From NCBI RefSeq assembly GCF_009933135.1, contig NZ_MAEH01000014.1, positions 620,001-684,000 on the forward strand: DNA of 64,000 nt. The letters run 5' to 3'. This DNA is from Candidatus Enterococcus leclercqii. Lineage in GTDB: Bacteria > Bacillota > Bacilli > Lactobacillales > Enterococcaceae. The translations under genes and the position numbers were made by a program. The notes under the pieces were generated by a model. The model made no database searches. It was not told where the DNA came from and saw only the letters and a list, made by a program, of their open reading frames with translations. Positions 55,153 through 62,963 of the stretch are shown in pieces. Every line of letters starts with the position of its first letter. The stretch's first letter is position 1.

Positions 55153-55863
55153 TTAATCTTCAAGGGCTTTGAAATGACCGTAATAAGGTCGGCTGTTTTC
55201 AGTTGCTTTCGCCCAGTTAACTGCATTGACGATCACTCGCTGTACTTTGTCGTTGTAATAGCTGTTGTAGGTCTCGTGACCAGGTTGGAAGTAAAAGATC
55301 TTGCCGTTGCCTCGGCGGAAGGTACAGCCGCTGCGGAAAACTTCACCGCCTGGAAACCAGCTGACGAAGACCAGCTCGTCTGGTGCTGGAATATCAAAGT
55401 GTTCCCCGTACATTTCTTCTTTTTCCAAGTCAATATACTCACCGATACCTGCAGCAATTGGATGGCTGGGATTGACTGTCCAGATACGAGCGTGGGAATT
55501 GTCTTCCCGCCATTTTAAATCACAGCTGGTCCCCATCAATTTTTTAAAGATTTTGGAGAAATGACCGGAATGAAGCACGATTAGTCCCATGCCTTTCAGT
55601 ACCCGCTGCTGAACGCGTTCAACAATTTCATCAGCTACTTCATCGTGGGCCATATGTCCCCACCAAATCAATACATCTGTCTTTTCCAAAACGCTCTCTG
55701 TCAGTCCGTGTTCCGGCTCATCCAATGTGGCAGTCGTCGTATCAAAGCCAGCTTCAGCCAAAAATTTTGCCAATTGACCATGAATACCTTCTGGATACAT
55801 GGCCTGTACTTCGGCATCCGTCTTTTCATGTCGAAACTCATTCCATATTGTTACTTTAGTCAT
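55153..55863 (-). CDS. ThuA-like (trehalose utilisation) protein
   Basis: About 236 residues with a class I glutamine-amidotransferase-like fold. [39 protein letters not shown], and the C-terminal [14 protein letters not shown] are the ThuA blocks. In Sinorhizobium ThuA acts with the Gfo/Idh enzyme ThuB on trehalose through 3-keto intermediates. ATG 55863 overlaps the previous gene stop (ATGA); the upstream extension lies inside the neighbour. Its link to two Gfo/Idh genes here fits keto-sugar metabolism. Confidence 0.86.
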   Translation of the reverse strand: MTKVTIWNEFRHEKTDAEVQAMYPEGIHGQLAKFLAEAGFDTTTATLDEPEHGLTESVLEKTDVLIWWGHMAHDEVADEIVERVQQRVLKGMGLIVLHSGHFSKIFKKLMGTSCDLKWREDNSHARIWTVNPSHPIAAGIGEYIDLEKEEMYGEHFDIPAPDELVFVSWFPGGEVFRSGCTFRRGNGKIFYFQPGHETYNSYYNDKVQRVIVNAVNWAKATENSRPYYGHFKALED

Positions 55864-56615
55864 GCGTATACCTCGTCTCTTAATGCTGTCAGATTCTGAC
55901 AATCAATTTTTGCAGCTTCCAAAGGCAAATAGTCTTGGAAAGCCTCTTGTTCAATAATCAACCACGGTAGCTGCTGATCTTTGGCAAAAGTCAGATAATC
56001 CTTCATTGGCAAAATTCCATGACCAATCTCAGTACTTTCACGACGATCTGCAGTCAAATCCTTGAAGTGAAGCAAACCGATTTTTGTTTCATGATCCTTG
56101 AGCCACTCAGCGACAGTCACTCCGGCTTGCGCCAACCAGTACAAGTCCACTTCCAACTTCACATAAGACGTGTGAGCCGTCATGTAGTGCAAAAGATCCA
56201 CACCTGCTACTTGCTGGAATTCATGGGCATGGTTGTGATAATAAAAGCTAAATCCGTTTTCTTGTAGCGTTTTACCGATTTCGTCTAGCTTCACAAATGC
56301 TGCTTTCCATTGTGCATAGTCTTCAAAACTCAACCAGGGACAAACGATGCGGGAATTACCAATCGTTTTTTCAAAAGCCATTACCCCAGTTAAATCTTCA
56401 GTTAGCTTTTCAAAGGGAATATGACTGGCAGCAGCTTCCAGCTCATTTGCCACTAGCAGCTCACGAACCTCATGGGCACTCAACTCATTGTAGCCGGCAA
56501 ACTCGACACCATCGTAGCCGCTTTCTTTTACCTTCTTCAAAGTACCGGCAAAATCAGCAGCAAGATCTTCTTTGATCGACCATAGTTGCAAGGCAATTTT
56601 GGGTTTGGACATCAT
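55860..56615 (-). CDS. Sugar phosphate isomerase/epimerase TIM barrel (251 aa)
   Basis: 251 residues. [20 protein letters not shown] at the start, [45 protein letters not shown] and LIIEQEAF supply the usual metal-binding Glu/Asp/His positions of the family. It is shorter than, and clearly different from, the 54105 enzyme. It is the second gene of the operon and overlaps the ThuA-like gene by 4 bases. Confidence 0.86.
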   Translation of the reverse strand: MMSKPKIALQLWSIKEDLAADFAGTLKKVKESGYDGVEFAGYNELSAHEVRELLVANELEAAASHIPFEKLTEDLTGVMAFEKTIGNSRIVCPWLSFEDYAQWKAAFVKLDEIGKTLQENGFSFYYHNHAHEFQQVAGVDLLHYMTAHTSYVKLEVDLYWLAQAGVTVAEWLKDHETKIGLLHFKDLTADRRESTEIGHGILPMKDYLTFAKDQQLPWLIIEQEAFQDYLPLEAAKIDCQNLTALRDEVYA

Positions 56616-56642
56616 TAAACTTCCTCCTCTTCACTTTTAGCA

Positions 56643-56669
56643 GGACAGGCACATGTTTTGCGCCTGTCC
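56643..56669 (-). other. Hairpin within the operon
   Basis: GGACAGGC pairs perfectly with GCCTGTCC, 11-base loop, no U-run. It lies between the first and second genes and may be a stabiliser or processing site that sets their relative levels. Confidence 0.55.
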
Positions 56670-56682
56670 CGAGTGAGATTGG

Positions 56683-57762
56683 CTATTTGTTAAAAAATAC
56701 CGGTTGATTGGTTTTTGATGATTCGTAGATTGCTTCTAGAATCTGAGTCACAACAATTGCTTCTTCTGGTTTTACTACCAGTTCTTTGTCATTGATGATG
56801 GCATCGATCCACATTTGCGCTTCAACGTGAGCAGGATCTGATCCGGCTCCGTCATAAAAGTCAACGCCACCTGTTTCCAGCTCGATATCATTGGCGTACA
56901 GCAGGCTGCGTTTTTCACCGTTCAATGTCAAGCCATTGTTCATATCGGCACCGCCTTTGTTCCCACAAAGGGTGGTTTTGGCTTCTTTGACATCTAAGCT
57001 GTTCAAAGCCCAGCTGGATTCCAAGAAGATGCTGGCACCATTTTCCATAACAATGTATCCAAATGCAGAATCTTCAACTGTAAACTTCTCAGGATCCCAA
57101 GGGCCCCAAGCATTCGCTGCATTTTTTGTATCTGCCAACTCACGGTAAGCTTTTCCTACGACGTATTTTGGCTTGTAGTTGTTCATCATCCACAAGGTCA
57201 AATCCAGCGCATGGGTGCCGATATCGATCAATGGGCCGCCACCTTGTGCTTCTTCATCCAAAAAGACTCCCCAAGTTGGGACTGCACGACGTCTGATTGC
57301 GTGGGCTTTTGCGAAATAGATGTCTCCCAATTCGCCATCTTGACAAGCTTCATGAAGGTACATGGAATCTGTCCGATAACGATTTTGGTAGCCAATGGTC
57401 AATTTTTTGCCGGTACGTTTTGCCGCATCAATCATGGCTTGCGCTTCTTCAGTGGTTTTGGCCATCGGTTTTTCACACATTACATGACAGTCAGCTTCCA
57501 AAGCCGCAATAGTAATTGGGCTATGGGAAGAATTTGGCGTACAAACATGGATAACATCCAGTTCTTCATTTGCCAGCATTTCCTTGTAGTCTGTATAAAC
57601 TGCCGCTTCAGCAGCACCAAACTCGACAGCGGCTTTTTCCGCCCGTTCTTCGATCAAATCACAAAATGCCACCATTTCTGCATCTTTCACTGTTTTCAAT
57701 GCCGGCATATGCTTGCCATTGGCGATTCCGCCACACCCGATAATTCCAATTTTCAATGTCAT
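56683..57762 (-). CDS. Gfo/Idh/MocA family oxidoreductase (first)
   Basis: 359 residues. NAD-binding IGIIGCGGIANGKHMPAL, the catalytic Lys motif CEKPMAKTTEEAQ, and the C-terminal domain with GGGPLIDIGTHALDLTLWMM. It is the first gene of the operon, with AGGAGG before the ATG. A separate terminator and promoter divide it from the AraC gene upstream. The substrate is unknown, but the presence of ThuA and two epimerases suggests a glycoside or inositol-like sugar. Confidence 0.88.
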   Translation of the reverse strand: MTLKIGIIGCGGIANGKHMPALKTVKDAEMVAFCDLIEERAEKAAVEFGAAEAAVYTDYKEMLANEELDVIHVCTPNSSHSPITIAALEADCHVMCEKPMAKTTEEAQAMIDAAKRTGKKLTIGYQNRYRTDSMYLHEACQDGELGDIYFAKAHAIRRRAVPTWGVFLDEEAQGGGPLIDIGTHALDLTLWMMNNYKPKYVVGKAYRELADTKNAANAWGPWDPEKFTVEDSAFGYIVMENGASIFLESSWALNSLDVKEAKTTLCGNKGGADMNNGLTLNGEKRSLLYANDIELETGGVDFYDGAGSDPAHVEAQMWIDAIINDKELVVKPEEAIVVTQILEAIYESSKTNQPVFFNK

Positions 57763-57808
57763 AAAATAACCTCCTGAGATTTCATTTCAAAATACAAGGG
57801 TTTGATAC

Positions 57809-57838
57809 ATAGTAGAAATCTTTTAATCATCCAGTCAA
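57809..57838 (-). promoter_or_regulatory. Promoter of the Gfo/Idh-epimerase-ThuA operon
   Basis: On the minus strand TTGACT (57838-57833), 18-base spacer, TACTAT (57814-57809), about 45 bases before the first start codon. Confidence 0.55.
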
Positions 57839-57950
57839 AACTGCCGTCTGATCCTCACCGTATATCTCAGTAAAACTTGTCATTTTGAAACGTTCGTTTT
57901 CGTTTTTATGCGCTTGTCATCATGACTTTCACTTAAGATGAAATCCGTTG

Positions 57951-57964
57951 TGGAAACGCTTTTT
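57951..57964 (+). promoter_or_regulatory. Candidate cre (CcpA) site
   Basis: TGGAAACGCTTTTT matches cre consensus TGNAANCGNWNNCW at 13 of 14 positions. It lies about 115 bases before the operon -35 box, so repression from this distance would be unusual; activation or a second promoter is possible. Confidence 0.4.
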
Positions 57965-58047
57965 CTTTTTGATACCCTTATTATAGTCAGGGGTCCAAAG
58001 AAATTCTTCCCAGATAAATCACCATTATTCCCGAATATTGCGCAAGT

Positions 58048-58107
58048 AAAAAAACAAAGCCTTTCGAATCCATAAAAGATGGAAGAAAGAGGCTTTGCTT
58101 TTTTTTA
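58048..58107. terminator. Terminator after the AraC gene
   Basis: ACAAAGCCTTTC pairs with GAAAGAGGCTTTG (one bulge), with A- and T-runs on both sides, so it can work on either strand. It separates the AraC gene from the operon it probably controls. Confidence 0.82.
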
Positions 58108-58113
58108 GTGTGT

Positions 58114-58983
58114 TTAGCTGTTGAGAACTGTTTTTTGATATTTCAATGGTGAAAGGCCTACGTTGTCTTTGAACACATGGTGGAATGTTTTGACACTGGC
58201 AAATCCAGCTTTTTCAGCTACCTCCACCATAGGAATTTTCTCATTGGCTAAGATGAACTTCGCTTGATTGATCCGATAATCTGTCAAAAATTGAGTAAAG
58301 GTCTGACCGGTATTCTTTTTAAAGAAGCGGGTAAAATAGTACGGTGAAAAACCGACTGCATTTGCGGCATCCTCCAGTGTCAAGCTCTCCTGGTAGTGAT
58401 TTTCTACCAGATCAAAGACGAGATTCAATTGATCGAGTGTCTCTTGATACTTCACTGCTGCCGGTTGAGTCACAGTAATGGCTTCCCTTTTTTGCGGCAG
58501 CTCGCGATAAAAATCAGCGATAAGAAGATGCAATAAAGCAGTGATGCGATATTTATCCCCCAGGCTGTCTTCTTCAACTGCCTGGTAAAGCTCCAGCAAT
58601 AGCCGAGTAATCTTTCGAGAGAAGGCTGCCGGCCAATTACGGCTCAAAGGCTCCCCTTTTTCAAATAAATCAAATAGACTGCATTCACCTGTCTGGCGCA
58701 AATTGACTTCATCGAACATCATCAAATCAAATTGAAAAACATACCGTTCACTATCCGGAGAAGCCAAAAAATAGTGAGGAACACCGCTTGAGAAAAAATA
58801 GGTCTCCCCTTCTGCCAATTCAATCAGCGATTCGCCCACCCCGATATTCACTTTCCCTTTTTTGGTGTGGATGATTTCAATTTCTTTATGGAAATGGGGA
58901 TAGGTGATTGCCAAGCCGTCGTTTAAAAAGGAACGAAAGGGAAATTCTTTCTCCATATGTGTGATTTCCAGGTACTTGCTCAT
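58114..58983 (-). CDS. AraC family transcriptional regulator
   Basis: 289 residues. The N-terminal cupin domain (HFHKEIEIIHTKKGKVNIGV, PHYFLASPDSERYVFQFD) would bind a sugar-like ligand. The C-terminal double HTH has LTLEDAANAVGFSPYYFTRF and the second helix pair VAEKAGFASVKTFHHVFKD, ending GLSPLKYQK. It lies directly upstream of the Gfo/Idh-epimerase-ThuA operon on the same strand and is its likely activator. The start is 3 bases after the HhH-GPD gene stop, so the two are probably co-transcribed. Confidence 0.9.
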   Translation of the reverse strand: MSKYLEITHMEKEFPFRSFLNDGLAITYPHFHKEIEIIHTKKGKVNIGVGESLIELAEGETYFFSSGVPHYFLASPDSERYVFQFDLMMFDEVNLRQTGECSLFDLFEKGEPLSRNWPAAFSRKITRLLLELYQAVEEDSLGDKYRITALLHLLIADFYRELPQKREAITVTQPAAVKYQETLDQLNLVFDLVENHYQESLTLEDAANAVGFSPYYFTRFFKKNTGQTFTQFLTDYRINQAKFILANEKIPMVEVAEKAGFASVKTFHHVFKDNVGLSPLKYQKTVLNS

Positions 58984-58986
58984 CCA

Positions 58987-59646
58987 CTAGTCCTCCAGTT
59001 CTATTTGAAAATCTTTTAAAAAGCTGTCAAAAAACCGATCACCGCCTCGCAGCCAAAGTTTTCCGAATTCATCAATCTGACCGTGAAAATCCTGTGCTTC
59101 TGCCAGACTGAATGCTGCCATTTGAGCTTGTGGTAATTTTCTTGCCAAACTTTGATAAGTGGGATAACTGGTCCTTGGCGCCAATTTTTCAAACAGGCGA
59201 CGAGCGTAGGTGTCGCTGACAAAAACCGGCTGATCAAAGACATACAACAGCAATACATCGGCTGTCTCCTGGCCGATTCCATGAAGAGACAACAATTCAT
59301 CTCTCAGCTCATTGTTCAGAGTGTCCGCCGCTGTCAAATACTCAAAATTCCATTTTTGCAACCAGCGCAACAACTCATAAATTCCGCGACTCTTATTCCG
59401 ATAAAAACCACTGGGACGGATTGCCTCCATGATAGTATCCTGATCTAATGAAGCCAGCTTAGTGGGAGAAAAAGCCGTCAGCTGCTTTAGATTTTCTAAA
59501 GAATAAGCCGCATTTTGCCAATTTGTATTTTGCACGAGGACCGCACCTAAGAGAATCTCTTCTTTACTGTCAGCGGGCCACCAGCCCGAGGGTCCTTGCT
59601 CGGCTAGCAACACCTCGTATAATTGCTTTAGGCTTTTGATTATCAA
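58987..59646 (-). CDS. HhH-GPD DNA glycosylase, no Fe-S cluster
   Basis: 219 residues from the TTG at 59646, which follows GAGGTG; the longer frame from 59700 would include the -10 box and is rejected. The helix-hairpin-helix is LSLHGIGQETADVLLLY and the catalytic Asp is in VFVSDTYARRLFEKL. The position of the Nth catalytic Lys holds Gln (GIGQETA), and the C-terminus lacks the four-Cys iron-sulfur motif, so it is probably a monofunctional glycosylase without lyase activity. It is divergent from the SRAP gene. Confidence 0.82.
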   Translation of the reverse strand: MIIKSLKQLYEVLLAEQGPSGWWPADSKEEILLGAVLVQNTNWQNAAYSLENLKQLTAFSPTKLASLDQDTIMEAIRPSGFYRNKSRGIYELLRWLQKWNFEYLTAADTLNNELRDELLSLHGIGQETADVLLLYVFDQPVFVSDTYARRLFEKLAPRTSYPTYQSLARKLPQAQMAAFSLAEAQDFHGQIDEFGKLWLRGGDRFFDSFLKDFQIELED

Positions 59647-59664
59647 TTTAAAACACCTCGATTC

Positions 59665-59670
59665 ATTATA
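59665..59670 (-). promoter_or_regulatory. -10 box of the HhH-GPD gene
   Basis: TATAAT on the minus strand (59670-59665), with a weak TTCATT -35 at 17 bases. Only about 18 bases separate it from the TTG start, which supports that start. Confidence 0.55.
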
Positions 59671-59795
59671 CGGTGAAAACCTGTTAAAATGAAGGGGCAT
59701 TTGGGAACCCGAGAGGAGTGGGACTCGACAATTGGTAAAAGAGTGCCAGCTGCGTTTGCTGCCCGATTGTATTTGTTAACAAAGGAGGCTACACC

Positions 59796-60431
59796 ATGTG
59801 CGGACGCTATCTGTTGGATTTATTGGATCCTCAGTGTGAAGAATTACTGAAAGCTTATCAACTGATTTTAAAAAATGATGATCCAACCCCTTCCGAAAAA
59901 AGACCCTCAGAAGGAGTTTTGACCTATGCTGTTGGCGCAGATGGCCAATTTCGTTTGGCAGTGACTCGCTGGGGCTTTTCAAGAAAAGACTCCAAGCAAT
60001 TATTGATCAATGCCCGCAGCGAAACGTTGTTGGAAAAGCCGACTTTCAATCCACACTTTTCTGCCCATCGCTGTGTTTTTCCTATGACCGGCTTTTATGA
60101 ATGGGATGAAAAAAAGCAGCGCTACCTGTTTTCAGCGACAGATGGCAAATTACTCTTTGCAGCTGGCTTGTATCGTCCAACTGAGGATCAGATTGAATCG
60201 GTAATTTTGACGACAGCTCCCAATCAGCTGGTGGCCCCTATCCACGATCGGATGCCTTTGTTATTATCTGCAGAAGAAGTCCGAACGTGGCTGACAGATT
60301 CCAAAAAAGCTCGCCAGCTCCTTACCAAAACAGATCAGACTTCTTTAAAAAAAGTGGCCCTTAAAGAAAGCAAAGAAACAGCTGCAAAAGATCTCTATAT
60401 TCAGCCGGATTTCTTTGACGGAGTTTTTTAA
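59796..60431 (+). CDS. SRAP domain protein (HMCES/YedK-like)
   Basis: 211 residues starting MCGRYLL, so that the Cys becomes the first residue after Met removal and can form the thiazolidine link to abasic sites in single-stranded DNA. The other active-site elements are NARSETLLEKPTF, FPMTGFYEWDEKK and the His in PIHDRMPLLL. The family shields AP sites at stalled forks. It is read divergently from the DNA glycosylase gene, whose activity makes such AP sites. AAGGAGG precedes the ATG. Confidence 0.93.
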   Translation: MCGRYLLDLLDPQCEELLKAYQLILKNDDPTPSEKRPSEGVLTYAVGADGQFRLAVTRWGFSRKDSKQLLINARSETLLEKPTFNPHFSAHRCVFPMTGFYEWDEKKQRYLFSATDGKLLFAAGLYRPTEDQIESVILTTAPNQLVAPIHDRMPLLLSAEEVRTWLTDSKKARQLLTKTDQTSLKKVALKESKETAAKDLYIQPDFFDGVF

Positions 60432-60834
60432 CGAAGCCTAATCTTCGTCACTTAAAGGAAATGTGACAAAAGTAATTTTCAAGTGCTAAACAGTAGATGT
60501 TTAACCACAATTAGTAAAAATATACGGATGAGAAAAATTTGTGACCCTTTTTTATGTCCTAGTTCGAAGAGAGAACATACCCATATGTGTAAAGAGAAAA
60601 ATGAATGATGCTGACTTTCCATGATGAAATCCAGGAAAGTCTGTGTTTGAAATTTTTAGCAATGAAAAGCCGATTAGCTTCCATTAAAATCATTGGAAGC
60701 TAATCGGCTTTTGGGGTCTCACGTTTAGTATTGTTCGGTTCATAGGAGGTGACTTAACTACTATTATCACAGCCCCTTATTTGTATCACAGGCTTCTCAA
60801 TCGGCCCTCACTAGTCATAGCAGGCGCATTTAAC
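60432..60834. other. Noncoding region, about 400 bases
   Basis: Between the converging SRAP and ktrB genes. It contains a hairpin GACTTTCC/GGAAAGTC (about 60613-60642) and the 18-bp terminator at 60665-60712. No ORF with a ribosome-binding site was found. A small RNA ending at that terminator cannot be excluded. Confidence 0.5.
60665..60712. terminator. Perfect 18-bp bidirectional terminator
   Basis: Arms 60665-60682 (AAAAGCCGATTAGCTTCC) and 60695-60712 are fully complementary around a 12-base loop. Confidence 0.85.
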
Positions 60835-62187
60835 TCAGCCAATCATGACGGATTCTTCCGGATATTTGAAATTGGATGTTTGCTGAGATTTTTTAATCAG
60901 TGAGAAAACGACGGTCATGATTCCTACTCGGCCGATAAACATCATTAAAATAATCACGATTTTACCGACAATCGACAAATATGGCGTGATGCCCATCGTC
61001 AGGCCCACCGTTCCAAACGCAGAGACGACTTCAAAGGCGATATACTCTAAGCCCAACTGATCAACATTCGGTATCTTTTCTGTAACAGATAGAATCATTG
61101 TGGCCAAGATGCACAGGGTCAAGGTTATAAAGAAAAGAGTCAAGGCACGATTAACTGCCGTATCACGAATTGTCCGATCGCCAAATTCAGCATGTTCTCT
61201 GCCTTTGAAAATACTCTTCACCTTCAAAATCAATACACCAAACGTAGTCGTCTTCAAGCCCCCCGCTGTCGAGCCAGAAGTCCCACCAATGAACATCAAC
61301 ACCATTGTCAAGATCAAACCGGCATGGGTCATTTGAAAATAATCAATAGAATAATACCCGGCAGTCCGCGGCGTCACCGCCATAAACAGCGTATTGAACA
61401 GGCGGTCCACAAAACTATCACTTTCCACAAGGGACGTACCAAAGCTTTCGGTCACCACAAATCCCAGCGTGCCGAATAACAGCAGACAACCAGTTGTCAC
61501 CAATGCAATTTTGGAGTGTAGGCTCATGCGGCGCTTCTTTTTCAATCCCATCAGGTCATACCACACTAAAAATCCAAGACCACCAGCGACAATCAATGCC
61601 ATCACGATAGCCAAGACCCAAGGATTTTGTTGGAAGCCGACCATGCTGTCACCAAACAAATCAAAACCCGCATTACAAAAACTTGAAATTGCATGGAAGA
61701 AGCTAAACCACAATCCTTTCGACCAACCATAACGAGGAACAAAATCGATGGCAAAACACACCATCCCGATAAACTGGATCAAAAAGGCTGTCTTTAAGAT
61801 ATACCGCATCAAGCCCACTTCCCCACTAGTCTCCATATTTAGAGAATCTCGCAGTATCATTCGAGTACTTAGACTGATTTTTTTTCGGGAAATAAAGTAA
61901 AACATCACTGGAATCGACATAAATCCCAAACCGCCGATCTCAATCAAAATGATAATTACCAACTGCCCAAAAATATTCCAATGTTCGGCAGTATTTAGCG
62001 TTGTCAGCCCTGTCACACAGGTTGCAGAAGTGGTCGTGAACAATGCATCAATAAATGGCGTCCACTCCCCACTTTGGCTAGAAATCGGCAGCATTAATAA
62101 AAAAGCCCCCGCCAAGATCAATGCTGCAAAGCCGAAAGTGATTAACTGGGGAACGTTCAAATCAAAGCGGCTGTATCGTTTTTTCAT
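60835..62187 (-). CDS. ntpJ: Potassium transporter NtpJ / KtrB
   Basis: 450 residues of the Trk/Ktr/HKT type. The four pore loops are visible: TTTSATCVTGLTT, ISSFCNAGFDLFG, TPRTAGYYSIDY and VSAFGTVGLTMGIT, each with a selectivity-filter Gly. It moves K+ (with Na+) across the membrane with a KtrA-type gating partner not seen here. In Enterococcus hirae ntpJ lies at the end of the V-ATPase ntp operon; here it follows ntpD on the same strand but after a terminator, and ntpH is not between them. Confidence 0.9.
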   Translation of the reverse strand: MKKRYSRFDLNVPQLITFGFAALILAGAFLLMLPISSQSGEWTPFIDALFTTTSATCVTGLTTLNTAEHWNIFGQLVIIILIEIGGLGFMSIPVMFYFISRKKISLSTRMILRDSLNMETSGEVGLMRYILKTAFLIQFIGMVCFAIDFVPRYGWSKGLWFSFFHAISSFCNAGFDLFGDSMVGFQQNPWVLAIVMALIVAGGLGFLVWYDLMGLKKKRRMSLHSKIALVTTGCLLLFGTLGFVVTESFGTSLVESDSFVDRLFNTLFMAVTPRTAGYYSIDYFQMTHAGLILTMVLMFIGGTSGSTAGGLKTTTFGVLILKVKSIFKGREHAEFGDRTIRDTAVNRALTLFFITLTLCILATMILSVTEKIPNVDQLGLEYIAFEVVSAFGTVGLTMGITPYLSIVGKIVIILMMFIGRVGIMTVVFSLIKKSQQTSNFKYPEESVMIG

Positions 62188-62271
62188 GTCTTACTCCTTA
62201 TCACAACAGGTTTTGTTATTCATCATAGCGAAGGGGTGAAAAAGAAGCAAGTAAAAATCGAAAATCCCGAT

Positions 62272-62314
62272 AAAGCCAAACGCCCACCGGCAATCCTTGC
62301 ATCATCGGTGGGCG
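62272..62314 (-). terminator. Terminator between ntpD and ntpJ
   Basis: On the minus strand CGCCCACCG pairs perfectly with CGGTGGGCG and is followed by TTTGGCTTT. It ends the V-ATPase operon before ntpJ, so ntpJ expression needs read-through or its own start. Confidence 0.75.
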
Positions 62315-62327
62315 CTTGTTCACATCA

Positions 62328-62960
62328 TCAGGAACGATTCATATTTTTCACTTTGATCATTCGCGTGACTTCCGCCCGCTCATTTTCTTCCAGCTTCATC
62401 TTGATATAATAAATCGTCTCTTCCAATTCTGGAATCGTCATGTACTCCAGCGCATTGACACGACGACGGGTCTTTTCAATCTCACCCGCCATCAATTGAC
62501 AGGTTTTTTCGATTTCTGTCAGTTCTAAAAGCTGCGGCAGCACATTTGTGAAACGATCAATCGAATTGTCCAGGGGAACATTTGAGTTCAGGTAGCCATA
62601 TTCGATAGGTGTTTCTACCAAGGACTCGTCATAGCGAAAATTCATCACTGGAACTTCCACGCTCATGATGTTTTTTTGATCTAACTCCAGCTCGACTCGG
62701 GCTGCCGGTAAAATAAACAGCTCTTCGATAAAAGCAGAATTCAAGGTGGCACTGGCCAGACGAAACGCTCGCATCGCCCGTTCCATCATTGTTTCCACTT
62801 CTTTTCGCATCTGGTTATTCTTTTTGACCAATAAAATAAATTGACGCATCAATTCATCTTGCTTGTCTTTTAACAGCTTGTGTCCCCGTTTGGCGGTCTT
62901 CAACTGCTTTTGCAGTCGTGCCAATTCCATTCGGGTCGGATTGACATTCAGTTTCGCCAT
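62328..62960 (-). CDS. ntpD: V-type ATPase subunit D
   Basis: 210 residues. The central rotor-shaft subunit of the V1 part: a long antiparallel coiled coil made by residues 1-75 ([20 protein letters not shown]) and 130-195 ([20 protein letters not shown]). The last motif, RRVNALEY, is highly conserved in the family. It starts 3 bases after ntpB stops. The enterococcal enzyme pumps Na+ or H+. Confidence 0.95.
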   Translation of the reverse strand: MAKLNVNPTRMELARLQKQLKTAKRGHKLLKDKQDELMRQFILLVKKNNQMRKEVETMMERAMRAFRLASATLNSAFIEELFILPAARVELELDQKNIMSVEVPVMNFRYDESLVETPIEYGYLNSNVPLDNSIDRFTNVLPQLLELTEIEKTCQLMAGEIEKTRRRVNALEYMTIPELEETIYYIKMKLEENERAEVTRMIKVKNMNRS

Positions 62961-62963
62961 CGA

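Larger units (their letters stand above)
57763..58047. other. Promoter region of the five-gene operon
   Basis: About 285 A/T-rich bases with the promoter at 57809-57838, a cre-like box at 57951-57964, and a further partial cre-like match near 57886-57899. Room for an AraC-type activator site remains, but I cannot point to direct repeats with confidence. Confidence 0.5.

Noticed and set aside
57211-57777. 188-codon plus-strand frame inside the first Gfo/Idh gene
   Set aside because: Long but antisense to a gene with intact family motifs; codes an unlikely Phe/Cys/His-rich protein and lacks a ribosome-binding site.
57886-57901. LacI-type palindrome GAAACGTTCGTTTTC
   Set aside because: The two halves agree only at the outer four bases, so it is not a convincing dimer site; kept only as a weak cre-like match.
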